Positions 44,395-56,532 of a stretch of 64,000 bases of DNA are shown piece after piece. Below the pieces are notes generated by a model. It did no database searches, was not told the DNA's origin, and saw only the letters and a program-made list of their open reading frames with translations. Both the position numbers and the translations under genes were made by a program. The first letter of the stretch is position 1; each line of letters opens with the position of its first letter. The DNA is from Perilla frutescens (Eukaryota; Streptophyta; Magnoliopsida; Lamiales; Lamiaceae). The DNA is taken from contig BRKX01000003.1 in assembly GCA_026008535.1 (NCBI GenBank), positions 24,914,001 to 24,978,000 on the forward strand, given 5' to 3'.

Positions 44395-45814
44395 TGTTGG
44401 GGTTTTTTCAAATTAAACCACCGCATGATCTTTTTGGTTGTTCTTTAATCCTAATGTCATGTAAATCATAAATTCATGCAGCTCATATGTTTTAATAAAC
44501 TGAGTTTAATTAAACATGCAATCTGGTTTTTCGATTCTACTGAAAACTGAAACATAGAATACCGAAAAATACTTACAATCGAATGTCGGATTGCGAACAA
44601 GATTAAAGGTCTAATCTTGTTGTTGTATGTATGAAAAATGGCACCCACAAGCTTAGAAATTCAACTTCTCGATCTTCTGTTGTATTCCCGGACTGTATCA
44701 AGATTCAGGGTGGGCTGAAATCTACTAGATAAGTATGGATACTATGGAGATCAAGAGACTAAAGAGGGGCTGATTTCTAACACTGAAAATTTAGATCCCC
44801 ACCTTTTTATTTATAAGGAGGTGGTCGAAATTATCAAGTCCCAGACCTACTGGGTTTGGGCCTCTATCTCTTTTTCCATCTCCAGTCCATTAAAGTCATA
44901 TTGGGCTACAATAGGGATCTAGAAGAATATTAAATTGGCCTGCTAATTTATTTAATTCCCAATATCCAATAAACTTAGGATATTATTAAATAAATTAAAT
45001 ATTACTTTTATTCCACTAAAGAAGTAATACTGACTTTCCAATTTAAAACATATTTGTGAAGATGCTTTCTGCTTTAGTTCAGCCATTCCTCGTGTTTAAG
45101 ATCTAATGTTAATTAATTAATCATGTAAGCCTCTGACAGCTATAATTAATTAATATCTAAAATCTTGAGTAATACCACACAAGCTTTATTCATGTACAAA
45201 ATAAATTCCACCCGCAGGGTTTCACATGAATTTGTGTTTCCTCAAGAGAACATCATCAACCTGGCACACCAGGACACGATGCTTATATATATTGCACGAC
45301 ACATCACATATGCAAATGTTATTACCTAAAATATCGAGTTTATTGATTCTATAAAAGAACCTCACCCATTGATAAATCAAAGTAATAAACAAAGCATATA
45401 TATGTTCGTCAATAAATATAAGTTAAGAACCCGAACCCTGTGGATCTTTGTTCTCTAACTTATAGTGTTAGAGTAGAGAACAGTATCCTATCGTGATCCT
45501 CCTCAATGCACTAACACGCGTATTAGAATAATCAATTAGTCAAGATAAACTAACTATCAGATTATTCTACGGTGTACTGATGGTGTATTTAGGACCATCT
45601 AAACCGTGAATCTTTTAATACAATACAAGGATCTGATGATATGATCTTACCATGTGTTCACACACCATATTATCTACAATGTAAGTATATTGAATATGCA
45701 TAAATAATTATATAATAATGTAAATGCAAATAGTGACTGCAATAAAATCAATCTATATCATCATATCATCAAAAAAATATACAAGGACATGTCTTCCAGT
45801 ATACAAAACTAACA
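44395..45814. mobile_element. Solo LTR in the Helitron gene (family B)
   Basis: It begins TGTTGGGGTTTTTTC and ends AAAACTAACA, with the perfect duplication TTGCG at 44390-44394 and 45815-45819. Its sequence is unrelated to the family-A LTRs. Joining the flanks restores SPCERLRRTFGFDINYRDPP, the expected Helitron reading. Confidence 0.85.
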
Positions 45815-46450
45815 TTGCGAAGAACATTTGGATTTGATATTAACTATAGAGATCCACCAGTTGAGTATTTTAGTTTTCATTTGCTAGATGAGGAGAAGAT
45901 AATTTTTTTCATAATGATGTAATTGAAAATATTGTAAATCATTTGTCGGTTGATTATAGCGTATTTCTCGCTTGGTTTGAAGCTAATAAAAAGTATCCAA
46001 AAGTGAGAAAATTAACGTATTATGAATTTCCAACTAAGTTTGTGTGGAAAATGCAAATTTGGGAGTGGATTCCTAAGAAAATAGGATTCTCTATTGGAAA
46101 AATCTTATATGTTCATCTAGGCACCAATGAGATGTACTATTTGAGAATCCCTCTCAATATTGTATGTGGATCCATATCATTTAAATATTTAAGATACATG
46201 AATGACATACAATACAACTCATTTCGCAATACGTGTTACACATTAGGTTGGTTAGACGATGATAATAAGTACAATGATGAAATTATTGAGGCCAGTCAAT
46301 GGTGTTCTACTCATTCACTGAAATAGTTATTTGCTAAATTGCTCGCCGCTAATTTTATGGCTAAACTGGAGATTGTGTTGGAAAAGTGTTAGAGAATTAT
46401 TTGTCTGATAATATTCTTCATAGACAATGTAAAATTCTTAATTATTCAGG
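45815..46450 (+). pseudogene. Helitron Rep/helicase gene, segment 3
   Basis: The frame begins LRRTFGFDINYRDPPVEYFS. After a frame change near 45915 the open stretch from 45943 to 46326 reads DYSVFLAWFEANKKYPKVRK, then LTYYEFPTKFVWK, IGFSIGKILYVHLGTNEMYY and YNSFRNTCYTLGWLDDDN. This is the strongly conserved block before the Pif1 helicase of plant Helitrons. After the stop at 46326 it continues with LFAKLLAANFMAKLEIVLEK. Confidence 0.9.
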
Positions 46451-46501
46451 TATAATATTTATCCCAAAATTATTATTATCTTCATAATTTCACACACACA
46501 A

Positions 46502-46537
<36 letters not shown>

Positions 46538-46568
46538 TCAAACATACATATGTGTCTGTGTGTGCTTA
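46451..46568. repeat. Dinucleotide microsatellite, (CA)n then (TA)n
   Basis: A (ca) run at about 46493-46524 is followed by tatatatatat. It separates Helitron segment 3 from the second family-A LTR. A gtataata donor-like site near 46451 may mark a Helitron intron. Confidence 0.7.
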
Positions 46569-48035
46569 TAACACACTATTTATTAATAAATAAATAACCG
46601 CAAGTGCACGGTGTTATTGTAATATACAAGTGAGCAAGCGTATTGTATCCCACAGACATTGCAACTCTTATGTTCTCAAACACAAGTACCAAACTAATAT
46701 CTAGACACTAAATACAAAGATAAAGAAGAAATAAATAAAAACAAATAAAATAAAAAAATAAAAATACTAAACTTATTAATGGAGAAAAAGCTAGGTTTTA
46801 GAGAACCTGGATCATTATCTCATTTATTGATATTTATTAATTTTTGCAACTCGACTTTAGTTTTTAATTTATCAATGTTGGGCAATCACTACTTTGTTAT
46901 TAGGTTGCTTCTTGAGGCATATACCATAATATAGATATAATGAGCATGCACTTCACTTGGTTAGTTCTTCACACATGTCATTACTCACAATTAATTACAC
47001 GAAGATTTATTGAACTCTATGCAACTCACGGGCTCAGTTCTTCCAAGCACATATAGCCTTAATTCAATCTTTCTATCAATTAATTTTTCTCCGATGAGAA
47101 CATCAAATTAATTGACTAGCATACACAAATGATGATCAAGAATTCATACAAGATATAAAATAAGCTCATAGAAATCAAGCCCCGAGAGATAATATGAAGA
47201 AAATAATCAAATCACATTAATAAAATCCATAACATCCAATCCCTAAAACCTAGCTATGAAATTAGGTAGACATACTTAAATAAACAATAAAAACTAGAGT
47301 AAAATTATTCATTACTAAATAAACAATAAAACCAAATAACACGGGGGAATCCAATTGCCTTGTTTCCTCTGCACTAGCACTCCGTCTTTAGCGACCTTGT
47401 CACGTCCTCTCGAGTAGCTGGTAAACCTTCATCTTGCTCTTCTCTTCTCTATTCTCTCTTATGTCTCTCTAATGTATATGGGGTTGTATCCAAGTATCTA
47501 GGGCGTGTATCAAAATGGAGGCTTTTATATATAGGTTTAAAACCCAGAATTGGAGATAAAAAATCGCATTCTCGCGGACCCGGGCACATGGGTCGACCCA
47601 TGGATTTCAGTTGACCCAAAGGCTTGATTTTGCACAGGGTCGACCCAAGTGACTTCGATCGGGTCAACCCGGACCTTTGTAAATTGCACTGGCTTGGATC
47701 GACCGACACTTTCCGGGTTAACAAAAGTTATTTTCACACTGGGCTTCAGATTTTCACAGGCTTTAATCATTTGATCCAGTCCATTAGGCTTTAATTAAGT
47801 ATCTAATTAAGCCCAAGAGCTTAATTAAATTTTCCTTCAACTCTTCATGCCCGTATTTGAATGTTTTGCTTTAATTATGCAACAAAAATCCAACTATTAC
47901 TGCAAAACTAGCAAACACATCAAAAAATCCAAATGATAACAAATAAAGCACAAAAGATATATAAAATACACAACTTAACATTATAAAGATCATTAATTTA
48001 TATCCAAAAGTTGTGTGTAAAATACACAACTGTCA
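46569..48035. mobile_element. Solo LTR in the Helitron gene (family A, copy 2)
   Basis: It starts TAACACACTATTTATTAAT and ends ACACAACTGTCA. It is collinear with 42805-44226 (shared: ccgcaagtgcac or gactgcaagtgcac, gagcaag, tgagcatgcacttcacttgg, gacccaagtgacttcg, tccaaaagttgt). The flanking 5-mers (gctta and ccttg) match only partly, so its duplication is decayed or misplaced. Confidence 0.7.
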
Positions 48036-48084
48036 CCTTGTTTATGTGTTTGTAATATGTAATAAAAACTAATATTTTTATATC

Positions 48085-49620
48085 AGATTTAAAATTGATC
48101 GAAGAGTAGATTAGAAACAATGCACTTCTTGAGATGGAAAAATTATTGTGAAAGTATGGTTGTAGTCTATGTGAATTTGACGATATGTTGTATCCTTCAG
48201 AAGAATATTTTTGTCAGATAAATCATAGTATAATAAATGATTAATAGCGTTATGATCAGTCACAACTAGCATCTGAACATACTATCATGCATGCTAATCT
48301 GACTGAAGAACATCATCATGTGTATGCCTTTATTATATAAAAAACACAAATGGATTCAGGTGTTTCATTTTATGTATGTTATGGAGGTACGGGTAAAGTT
48401 TTCATTTGCGGAACATTATCTGTTGCATTAAGATCGAAATGAGACATAGTATTAAATGTTGCTTCAAGTGAGAAAACATCTTTTTCGTTACATGGTGGAA
48501 GAACTGTCATTCCTGATTTGTTGTCCCTATTACTGCTAACGAAGATTCTACGTGCAATATCAAATAAGGAATTAGGATTACCGAGCTTCTGGTGATATGT
48601 AAATTTGTTATATGGGATAAATAACCTAGATAGAAGTTTTGGGAATGTGATATGATTCAAGAATCTATCTAGCCACCATCAACCATTTGGAGGCATCACC
48701 ATTATTTTGGTGAAGATTTTAGGCAAATTCTATCTGTTATACAAAAAGGTAGCACACAAGACGTTGTCAATGAAACTATCAATTCTTCTTAAGGTTGACC
48801 AAAAACATGAGGTTGCAGACTGTTGATTCTAAGGTTGAAGTATCTGGATTACAAAATTTTTTTGATTGGATTACTGCTATAGGAGTCGGTCTTCTTAGAG
48901 GTACAAATAATGGACATGCAAGGATTGAAATTCTCGGTGACGTACATTTAAAATTTTCAGGCGACCCTATTGTATCCATCTTTAACAATATCTATCTATC
49001 AGAATTATCTGATACAAATGAGTTGTCTTATTTACAAAAAATATCAATATTGGCTCCAACACTTGATTTCGTTGATGAGGTGAATCAATACATAAGATAT
49101 CGATGAATTAATCAGATAGCATGAAGTATTTAAGTTCGGATAGCAGGTGTAATGCAGATGGAATTTTTAATGTTTTGAACAACATACATAACCGATTTTT
49201 TAGGTGGATTGAAGTGTTCAGGTTTACCATTATGTTGTTGAGAAACGTCAACCACTATGCTAGGTTGTGCAATGGGACATTTAGTTTTTATCAAGCTTGA
49301 CAAACATGTTCTGAAAGCTGAGATACTGACTAGAAGTAATTCTAGCCAAAAGGTATCGATTTCTCAAATGTCACCTACCTCGTTGGATCCATGTTTCTCA
49401 TTCAAGTTTAAACAAAAATATTTTCCTCTCATTATTTCGTATGCAATGACAATCAACAAAAGTCAATAACAGTCTCTATCACATGTGGGTATATTCTTAA
49501 GAAATCAGTACTCTCACACGGACAACTTTATGTTGCAATTTTTAGAGCACGAAGTCACATAACGTTATTTATAAGAAATTTTTTTAGAACCTGTAAATTT
49601 ATTTTGTTTTCCAAACATTA
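48085..49620 (+). pseudogene. Helitron Rep/helicase gene, segment 4 (Pif1-type helicase)
   Basis: It contains the Walker A loop YGGTGK (48380-48397) followed by TLSVALRSK and IVLNVASSEK. Next come LTKNMRLQTVDSKVEVSGLQ, then FFDWITAIGVG, ILAPTLDFVDEVNQYI and, near the end, FPLIISYAMTINKSQ, then QSLSHVG. Motif order is that of the superfamily-1 Pif1-like helicase of Helitrons. Several frameshifts and stops (near 48240, 48340, 48447, 48790, 49104 and 49469) break it. No clear Helitron 3' hairpin with CTRR end was located downstream. Confidence 0.9.
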
Positions 49621-50189
49621 TTTTGTAAGTTTGAAGCAATTTTAAATTTAAGTTTATTACATTTACCTATTTGTTAAGCAATTTTGTAACATTATTTTTA
49701 TTAAATTTTAAATATGTTTCTATTTGTCTTAACAACAGTTTATGTATTAAACCTTATTTTAGCCTTATGTACACAAACTTTATTTTATTTCACATCCCCT
49801 GGTGCCTTTTTTTTTACAATTTTTCCTTTATTTTACAATCCCCTTACCCTTATGGCTTAATGGAGTTCTTATCAATGAGTTTTTTAGACATCGCCATCGC
49901 TAGCAGCAGCTACAAAAATAAGTGATGCTAGCCTCCACCATACATGCATGAACCTCAACCCTCTATGTCACCATACAATTTATGTCACATTCTCATCTTT
50001 ATCGTTGTCATGGAAAATTAACCTTAAGCACTCTACGAGCAACACTTACAACGACTCTAAAGAATCCACTAGAGACCGAGTCTGAAGCTTCTTCAACTCT
50101 GACCATCGTTGGCCCTTTACATCATCAACGCTCACCTCTACACCTCTGATAACAATTCTTAGGCATTCGACCCCCCTCCTCTAGTAATG
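49621..50189. other. Helitron 3' flank, no gene seen
   Basis: AT-rich, then a GC-richer stretch at 49850-50190. A short frame at 49671-49925 has no protein character. It may include the Helitron 3' terminus. Confidence 0.4.
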
Positions 50190-50454
50190 TGTCATGACCC
50201 AGAAGTAGGACTTAGAGAAGAAGAAGAAGAAGAAATAACTTGGATTCGACTAAATCAAGTGGGCTTTGAAAATGAGCATATGGATTACTAAACCAAACTA
50301 TATCATATTAATATCTATCTTTAATATTTTAGTTAAAATGTTTTAGTTATTGTTTCTTCTAGAATTGTGTAAGTGGTCCCATTTGTAAGCATATATAACC
50401 TATGTTTTTGTTGGGAAATGATATAGAAAAATTACCTCAAAAAATCCTCTCTCA

Positions 50455-50488
<34 letters not shown>

Positions 50489-50577
50489 ATTCTTATATTT
50501 CTCCTCAAGCTACTACTTATCCCCCAAACTAGTGCTTTTTACCGGTCATTATGTAAAGAAAATCCAAGATCATAACA
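50190..50577 (+). repeat. 5' LTR of a short-LTR retrotransposon
   Basis: It begins TGTCATGACCC and ends AGATCATAACA, whose tips are inverted (TGTcATGA/TCATaACA). Directly after it comes ttggtatctagagcc, a primer-binding site like that for initiator-Met tRNA. A TATA-like catatataacc lies near 50392 and a (CT)n run at 50457-50486. Confidence 0.75.
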
Positions 50578-50578
50578 A

Positions 50579-51614
50579 TTGGTATCTAGAGCCATTGATC
50601 CTTGGAAGATGGCCAACCATATCAATCTTGATGATTTGGAAGAAATGTTGAGAAAATCTGAACACAAATTGCAATCAGAATTACAGAAAAGAGAAGAATA
50701 TGAACTAAAATTGCAAAACCAAATTACGAAACAATTTGGAAAAATCTATGAAAAATTCAGTCGATTGGATGATGTCTTAGTTGCCATACAACACCAAATT
50801 TTGATCAGATTTGGGGATAGAAAAACTAGTTATCACCATCTTCATACATCTCTGCAACACCCTCTGCTACAAACTTGAAGGTAACATATGAGACTGAGAT
50901 GGTGGGAACGAAATTGGAGGTTGGGGTTGACGAAAATGCGGAAATTCTGAAAAGACTTCATTTGGTTTTCAAAGAGATGAAATTATTATATAAGGAGATG
51001 AATGAAGCTGATAGGGAGGAGGATTCGATAGATATTTCTATCAATGAGGGTTTGGTTCGTCAAACACAGAAGGTGTTCGATGAAATGACTAAAAGAGAAA
51101 GTGTGCTCTGGAATGAAGGTGATCGTGACTCCCTAGACCATACTAGAAAGTTTACTGACATGAATGATTTTGGTGAGTTCTCATGTGCTATTCCCTCAAT
51201 CAAGAATTTATTTATCAATAAATCATTGGCTCATCCTTCACCCGAACCGTCGCCATCAGAAACGTGTTCTGGAGACAATTGGAAGGGTTATGGATCTATG
51301 CACTTGGGTGAGAACTCTATAAATGAATCTTTTAGGGAGCACAATGTCATGCTATTGAATGGAAAATGAGCCCATATAAGATCTCTCAATGAGAAAAAGA
51401 GAAGATCGATGAACATTTTCTCTGATGGTAAAATGTTGAGTGTGCTGCTGGTACACAAGTGTCTGATATGTTGATCATTGGATGCGACTTGACTTCATAT
51501 AAGCTTTTGAAGCATGCTACTAGTGTTTTGGATAAAAACAAAATAGAGGATATTTTCGAACACTTAGGCATGGCAATTTCTCAGTGGCAACATTTTTCAT
51601 GCAATGCCAAATAT
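50579..51614 (+). pseudogene. Gag-like start region of the same LTR element, truncated
   Basis: The frame from ATG 50609 (MANHINLDDLEEMLRKSEHK) encodes a charged coiled-coil-like segment (SELQKREEYELKLQNQITKQ) up to 50878. A second frame (50875-51369) is Glu/Asp/Lys-rich with no recognised domain. Position right behind an LTR and primer-binding site argues for gag. No zinc knuckle, protease or RT follows, because the chromovirus LTR starts at 51615. Superfamily cannot be decided. Confidence 0.6.
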
Positions 51615-54600
51615 TGTATAATACCCCAGATTTCAGAATAAGGTTTAGAGGAATGTTAATTAATTAAAGAAGGAATTTAATTAAGATTAGTTAAGGTTGG
51701 ATGTCAGTCACGACTTTAGGAGTCAGATCGTCTTTTTCGAGAAATGTGATTTTAACTATTTTAGGACCATCCGTGGTCTCATTAGAAAGGTTTTAACTCA
51801 AAGAGTATGCCGGTGTTTTCGAATTTAATTCCCAAGTCATTTGAGTTCCCGGTGATGAAAAACGTATTTAAAAGAAGAATGAATAGTAACTTTTGCGTGC
51901 GTTCATGTTTTGAGAAATTTATGAAATCCTCCTCGTTTATTCAAGTTCAGTTCTGTCAGGCCCTTCTTATGGGAAATGACTCAAGGATTCCGTTGGCGTT
52001 CACGGATTATCATTCTGAGGTCAATCGAACGCTCGGGAGCCCAATCTGTCAGTCTGAGTGAATAGTAAAAAGTAATTCAGAAAAGGGAATCTTTGCTCGT
52101 CTTCCTTCTGACGAACCCATTTTCTTCACGAAACAAGTTGGTTCACTAGTATTCAAGCCAACGAGTCTCCCGGTATTTTTAGATTTCGTGCCTGAAGTCA
52201 TTTGGACCTCGACATCGAATAAAGCAGCTTTTAACCGAACCCGGGGTAACTTTTGCAGTATTCCCGCACAGCAATGGCTTCCAAGGGAAGCCAAAGCTTT
52301 TCCTATATATAGAGGACCACCCCTTTACCATTTCTTGCTCATTTCACATCCACTTCACTTCTAAAATCGAGAAGTGAAAAGCTTTGAAAGCCGAGAAGGT
52401 TCTGTCGAAGTAAAAATCGTTCTTCGTGAGTGTTCTTCAAGACGATGAGTGGAGTGGCATGGAAGGGATGTAGTGAGGGAATGTGCTAGAGGCACCGTTG
52501 AAATCGTAGCAGGCGGCTCTGCCGCCGTTGCGACTCGACGAGACGCCGAACTAGCCACATTCCTTCGACGCACCTGACCCCGTCCATTCTTATTCGTCGA
52601 TCTCGATTCTATTTCTTTTCCGTCTTTTAAATTTCGCATTTACTTTCCGTTCTTTACGTTCTTCGCGTTCTTCATTATTGCTAGTCTAAAGTAGTATTTC
52701 GATTCTTATTGAAGTTCCAAAATAATAACGCTTACGTTATATTTCTCGTTTTATTTCCGTTATTATTATTCTAGAAGGTTAGCCTCGTTCATTCCGTTAA
52801 AAATCTGTTCAAGTTATATTTATTTATTCCGGAGGATTATCGTGTTTGTGTCGTTATAATGCCAAAATTATTTTTAAGTTAAAGCATGTTGTTGCACGTT
52901 AAAATCAAGTACGATATTTTCATAAAGAAATTTCGGGTTAATTGTTCTTCGTGTTCTTCGTGTTCATCGAAGAAATCAACGAACACGAAGAACAGTTGAA
53001 GTACACGTTGAAAGGAACCCAGTTGATGAGAGAGAGAAAAGATGGAGAGAAAGAGCCCCGCGGGGGGGAGGGGGGGGGTGAGCCCGCCGGGGGCGGTGAG
53101 CCCGTCGGGGCAAGAGGCCCCGCGGCGGCGGGTGGCCTGCCGGGGCAAGGTAGCCCCGCGGCGCCCCCCCTCCTTTTCCATATTGTTTCGTTTTCTGTTC
53201 TTTCCGGCTATTTCCGTACCCCTTCTTTCCGATCTTTTCGAGTCTTTAAAATTATGGTACTTTTAAGCCATGTTCAAGTTTAAATTATAGTAAGGTATTC
53301 AAGTTAATTTCAAATTATTTCGATTAAGATATTGAGTTATTTTCCGTCTAAAATTTAGAGATCGAGTCAAGAAGTTTCTTAAATAAATTAAACCATTCTC
53401 GATCCCCTTATTAAGTCAAAGTCGTGCTATCCATGTTAAGTCTTAGCTAAGGGAATATTAGTTGGGTGTTACTTAATATCATGTTATTAGAAATCTTCGA
53501 AGAAAACTTCTAAGTCGACGATTCGACTCTTGTAGGAGGAATCGAGCCTCGGAGAAATACTAAGGAAGACCACCAGCTCGTTGCCTCGTCTTCCGTTCCG
53601 TAATCAAGGTGGGCAAATCTATACTCATCTAAAGTTTGAGCTAATAAGCTCTAGAAGCATGTTAGGACAAACGAGATATCCAATAAAGTATTTTGCTCAG
53701 CCTGTTTGATCTCTGTACAAGAAAAGGAATAAATGGAGTTATAAGCATGATTATGTTGAATTGGATAAGTAAAGAAAGTTAGTATAAGTTAAGTGAGCTC
53801 TCAAGTATGTTTAGATATGCTCGAATTGTTTATTTGCAATTTATGTTAGCATGAAGTGTTTAGAATCGCTTTAATTGCAATCAATGTTTATCTGCATTCA
53901 TTTCCTCGTATTTGAATGCTTATGCCTTGTTAAAGCTCGTATCGTTAAGGATTAAAGGATTGCCTTATTAGAGTAGTTTTAACCCTTTGTAGGCCAAGGT
54001 CATATAGCAATAAGGTATTAGCATTAGACGTTGTTCTAAGCTCGGTATTGCTAGCAAGAATAGGAAGAAAAGGAACTTAGCTTTCACTTAAGCAGGATTT
54101 GAGCTCAGAATTATTAAGATAGTCACTGCTGGGTTTTTCCCTCGCAAACTCATTCGGATATTTGAGGTAACCCCTCTTCTATCCTCTGGCATGCCTAAGG
54201 GTACAGTTGACGACAGGTTTAAGCCAAGTTGGGCACAAAAGAAAAGAAAAGGTTTTATGGATACGGAGAGGGCTTTTGCGTTTTGCTCTCCGTATACCGT
54301 CTTTTAATCATTGGATGTCTTGAAGTTATAAAAGCATTTTCGCTAAAACCCACTGAGTACATTAGTGCTCATGCCTCATCTTTTCAAATGTTTTCAGGTT
54401 GAGATGCTGAGGATGCTGGTGGCTGTGAATGTGGGTTGGCTGCCAAGACTATTTTGCTATTATCTAATGTTTCCATGAAATCCCACTTTATGATCCGCTA
54501 CTCTGATACACTCATTTCAATTCTGTTCAAGTCCTATTATGTTTAGCAAGACTCTATGAATAATCTCCAGAAACGATTTAATACCTATAAGATGCATATT

Positions 54601-54857
54601 ATGTTTATCTCTATTTTGAGCATGACCTCTGTTCACCTGCAAAGAGGCCTAACAAGTTGGTATCTGATTAGTTAGCCGTTTCATTCCGCTTAAGCATGTT
54701 TTCTTTTAATCGAAGTAAACCCGAGCATCTCCATACAAATTCTAAGGCACGTCTTGATTCTTAAAACTCCTGGTAAATCCCCCATCTTTATTCGTTAATC
54801 CCATAATAACACCCCGTCCCCACTCGTAAATCCCTATCTCGGGACCGGGCTGTTACA
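51615..54857 (+). repeat. 5' LTR of the chromovirus (3243 bp)
   Basis: It starts TGTATAATACCCCAGATTTC (the 3' copy starts TGTAATACCCC) and ends CGGGCTGTTACA. Features: TATA box tatatatagagg (52303-52314), a GC-rich G/C-run island at 53051-53172, and a 13-bp inverted repeat gttcttcgtgttc/gaacacgaagaac at 52953-52965 and 52981-52993. Confidence 0.9.
52303..52314 (+). promoter_or_regulatory. TATA box of the chromovirus 5' LTR
   Basis: The sequence tatatatagagg is followed by a pyrimidine-rich leader (accacccctttaccatttc). The same site is at about 61744 in the 3' LTR (tatatataggggacc). Confidence 0.6.
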
Positions 54858-55400
54858 GTTGGTATCAGAGCGAGTTTGCAACTCTGCAGACCTGTCTCTT
54901 TGTTTGAAATAAGTTAATAAGTCTATGTGGATATAAGTTGTTCTCTTATAAGTTAAAGCAGCATCCCACAGCTCGCCATCACCCTCGTATTCTCAACCAA
55001 GAATCAAGGTATGATAGTATGGAAATTTTGTATTTTTGGATTCATGATTTTGGAATACAGGAAGGGAAAAAGATTTGAGCAAGCATACCTGTTTTATGGA
55101 CAAGAGAAAAACCGTGAGAATGAAATTCCAAGTAAAAGATGTTCGGGTAAGATGATTTCCCAGATGGAAAGTTTGTGAAAAGATTTCTGATCCCAAAATG
55201 ACTTAAAATCATTTCTCGAAATTTTGACTCAAAAGAAAAGGTAAACAATGTATGTTTAAAGAATTTTGGGCACCAAAATTTTTATAAAAGTTGTCAACTG
55301 CTTTAAAAAAGGGAATTAAGCATGCAAGATTAATCAAGACATTAGGAGGACCTTAGGTCTCCCTTTTTGAATCTAGACTGATTAAGTTATCCTCTTCTAG

Positions 55401-56174
55401 ATGGTTAAGTGTCGTTCGACAGCTAGGAAGAGCGTGCCTCTTTTCCGTCCTGTGCAAGAAAGAGTTGAGAGATTCAGAAGAGAAACTTGGAATGGTAACG
55501 AACAGTTGCTGTCCTATATGGCGAGGTACCTCGAAAGGTGGGCTTGGGCAAATGGCTACAGAGGGGAGCCCGAAAGCGTGTCCGACTTGGAAACGTGCAT
55601 CCGCATGTGTGAGCATGCGCCACCTGCTTGGAGGACTATAATGTACTGTATCCTGCAAAGCATGATCACCCGCGATCCCGAGACATACGCTGAAATCGGA
55701 AATCTGACGGAATTCTCATCAGCCTTAATGGCTCGTTGGGTATCGGAGTATGGCCACGTGCACGCCTTAGCCGAGCAGCAAGAAGATGAGCAAAATCCCT
55801 CTCTCGTTGTAGAGCTAGAACTGCAAAGGGTGACTCTCAACAGTCCCCCTGGATTTCAAGTGCCGCGTCCTCACGATGAAGGAACCACAAGAGCAGGACC
55901 CTCAAATGTCCGAATAGTGAACCACACCGAGTCCCTATTCTCCTGCACTCCGTAAGTGAACCAGTGGACCCCTGTGTCCGCTTCTCAGGGTCTGGGACAA
56001 TGTATGCCCCATCAGTATCCTGAAGGGAGTGTTCGCATGAGGACATTCAAGTTCACCGTCCCAGAAACGGTTGATATTAGAGACGAAGAAGAAGAAGACG
56101 AGGACCCAGAAGAAGGCGAAGAGGAATTAGGATCGCCATGCAAGGAGAAGGGTAAAGGCCCGACTCATGATTAA
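55401..56174 (+). pseudogene. Extra open frame between 5' LTR and gag of the chromovirus, one stop
   Basis: One frame of about 257 codons starts MVKCRSTARKSVPLFRPVQE and ends in an acidic tail (EEEEDEDPEEGEEELG). A single TAA at 55953-55955 splits it. CAA to TAA would explain this, since the frame continues unbroken with PVSASQGLG. The N-terminal part has FRRETWNGNEQLLSYMARYL, then ERWAWANGYRG and RMCEHAPPAWRTIMYCIL, which suggest a small helical domain. I recognise no family. It is separated from gag by about 360 bp, so it would need its own expression route. Extra frames upstream of gag are known in some other plant gypsy lineages but are not a usual part of Tekay-type elements. Confidence 0.65.
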
Positions 56175-56532
56175 GCATAGAAAGGAGGTGTAGGAGGTGT
56201 TGCTGTTAGAACATCTAGATATCTAATCCATCTGTTTGTCTGTAATCTAATATCCGCTTTGACCAAGACTTTTAATATGTAATAGATGCTTTAAGATTTC
56301 TAAACCCAATAGTGGCAAAGAATTTTCCAAGAGACTGCCCTATCCCGGTTGTAACCCATAATTTTTATATCGATGCCAAAGTCCTTTAAAATAAGGCAAT
56401 TTTCCATCATGCTTGAATAACGTCTAAATTTTCATTTGGTTTGATCTATCTTGTGCAATTAAAAGACCTTATCAAAAGGCATTCCTGCTTGTGTAAATTT
56501 AATCAAGCCTCGCTAATATTTAGTTCTTTAGA

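Noticed and set aside
51600..51620. Target duplication of the chromovirus
   Set aside because: Only the left flank is inside the window; the 3' LTR end is missing, so no duplication can be claimed.
52942..53283. 113-aa Gly-rich frame in the LTR, and its 3' LTR counterpart at 62328-62681
   Set aside because: It is created by G/C runs, differs in frame between the two LTRs, and has no domain.
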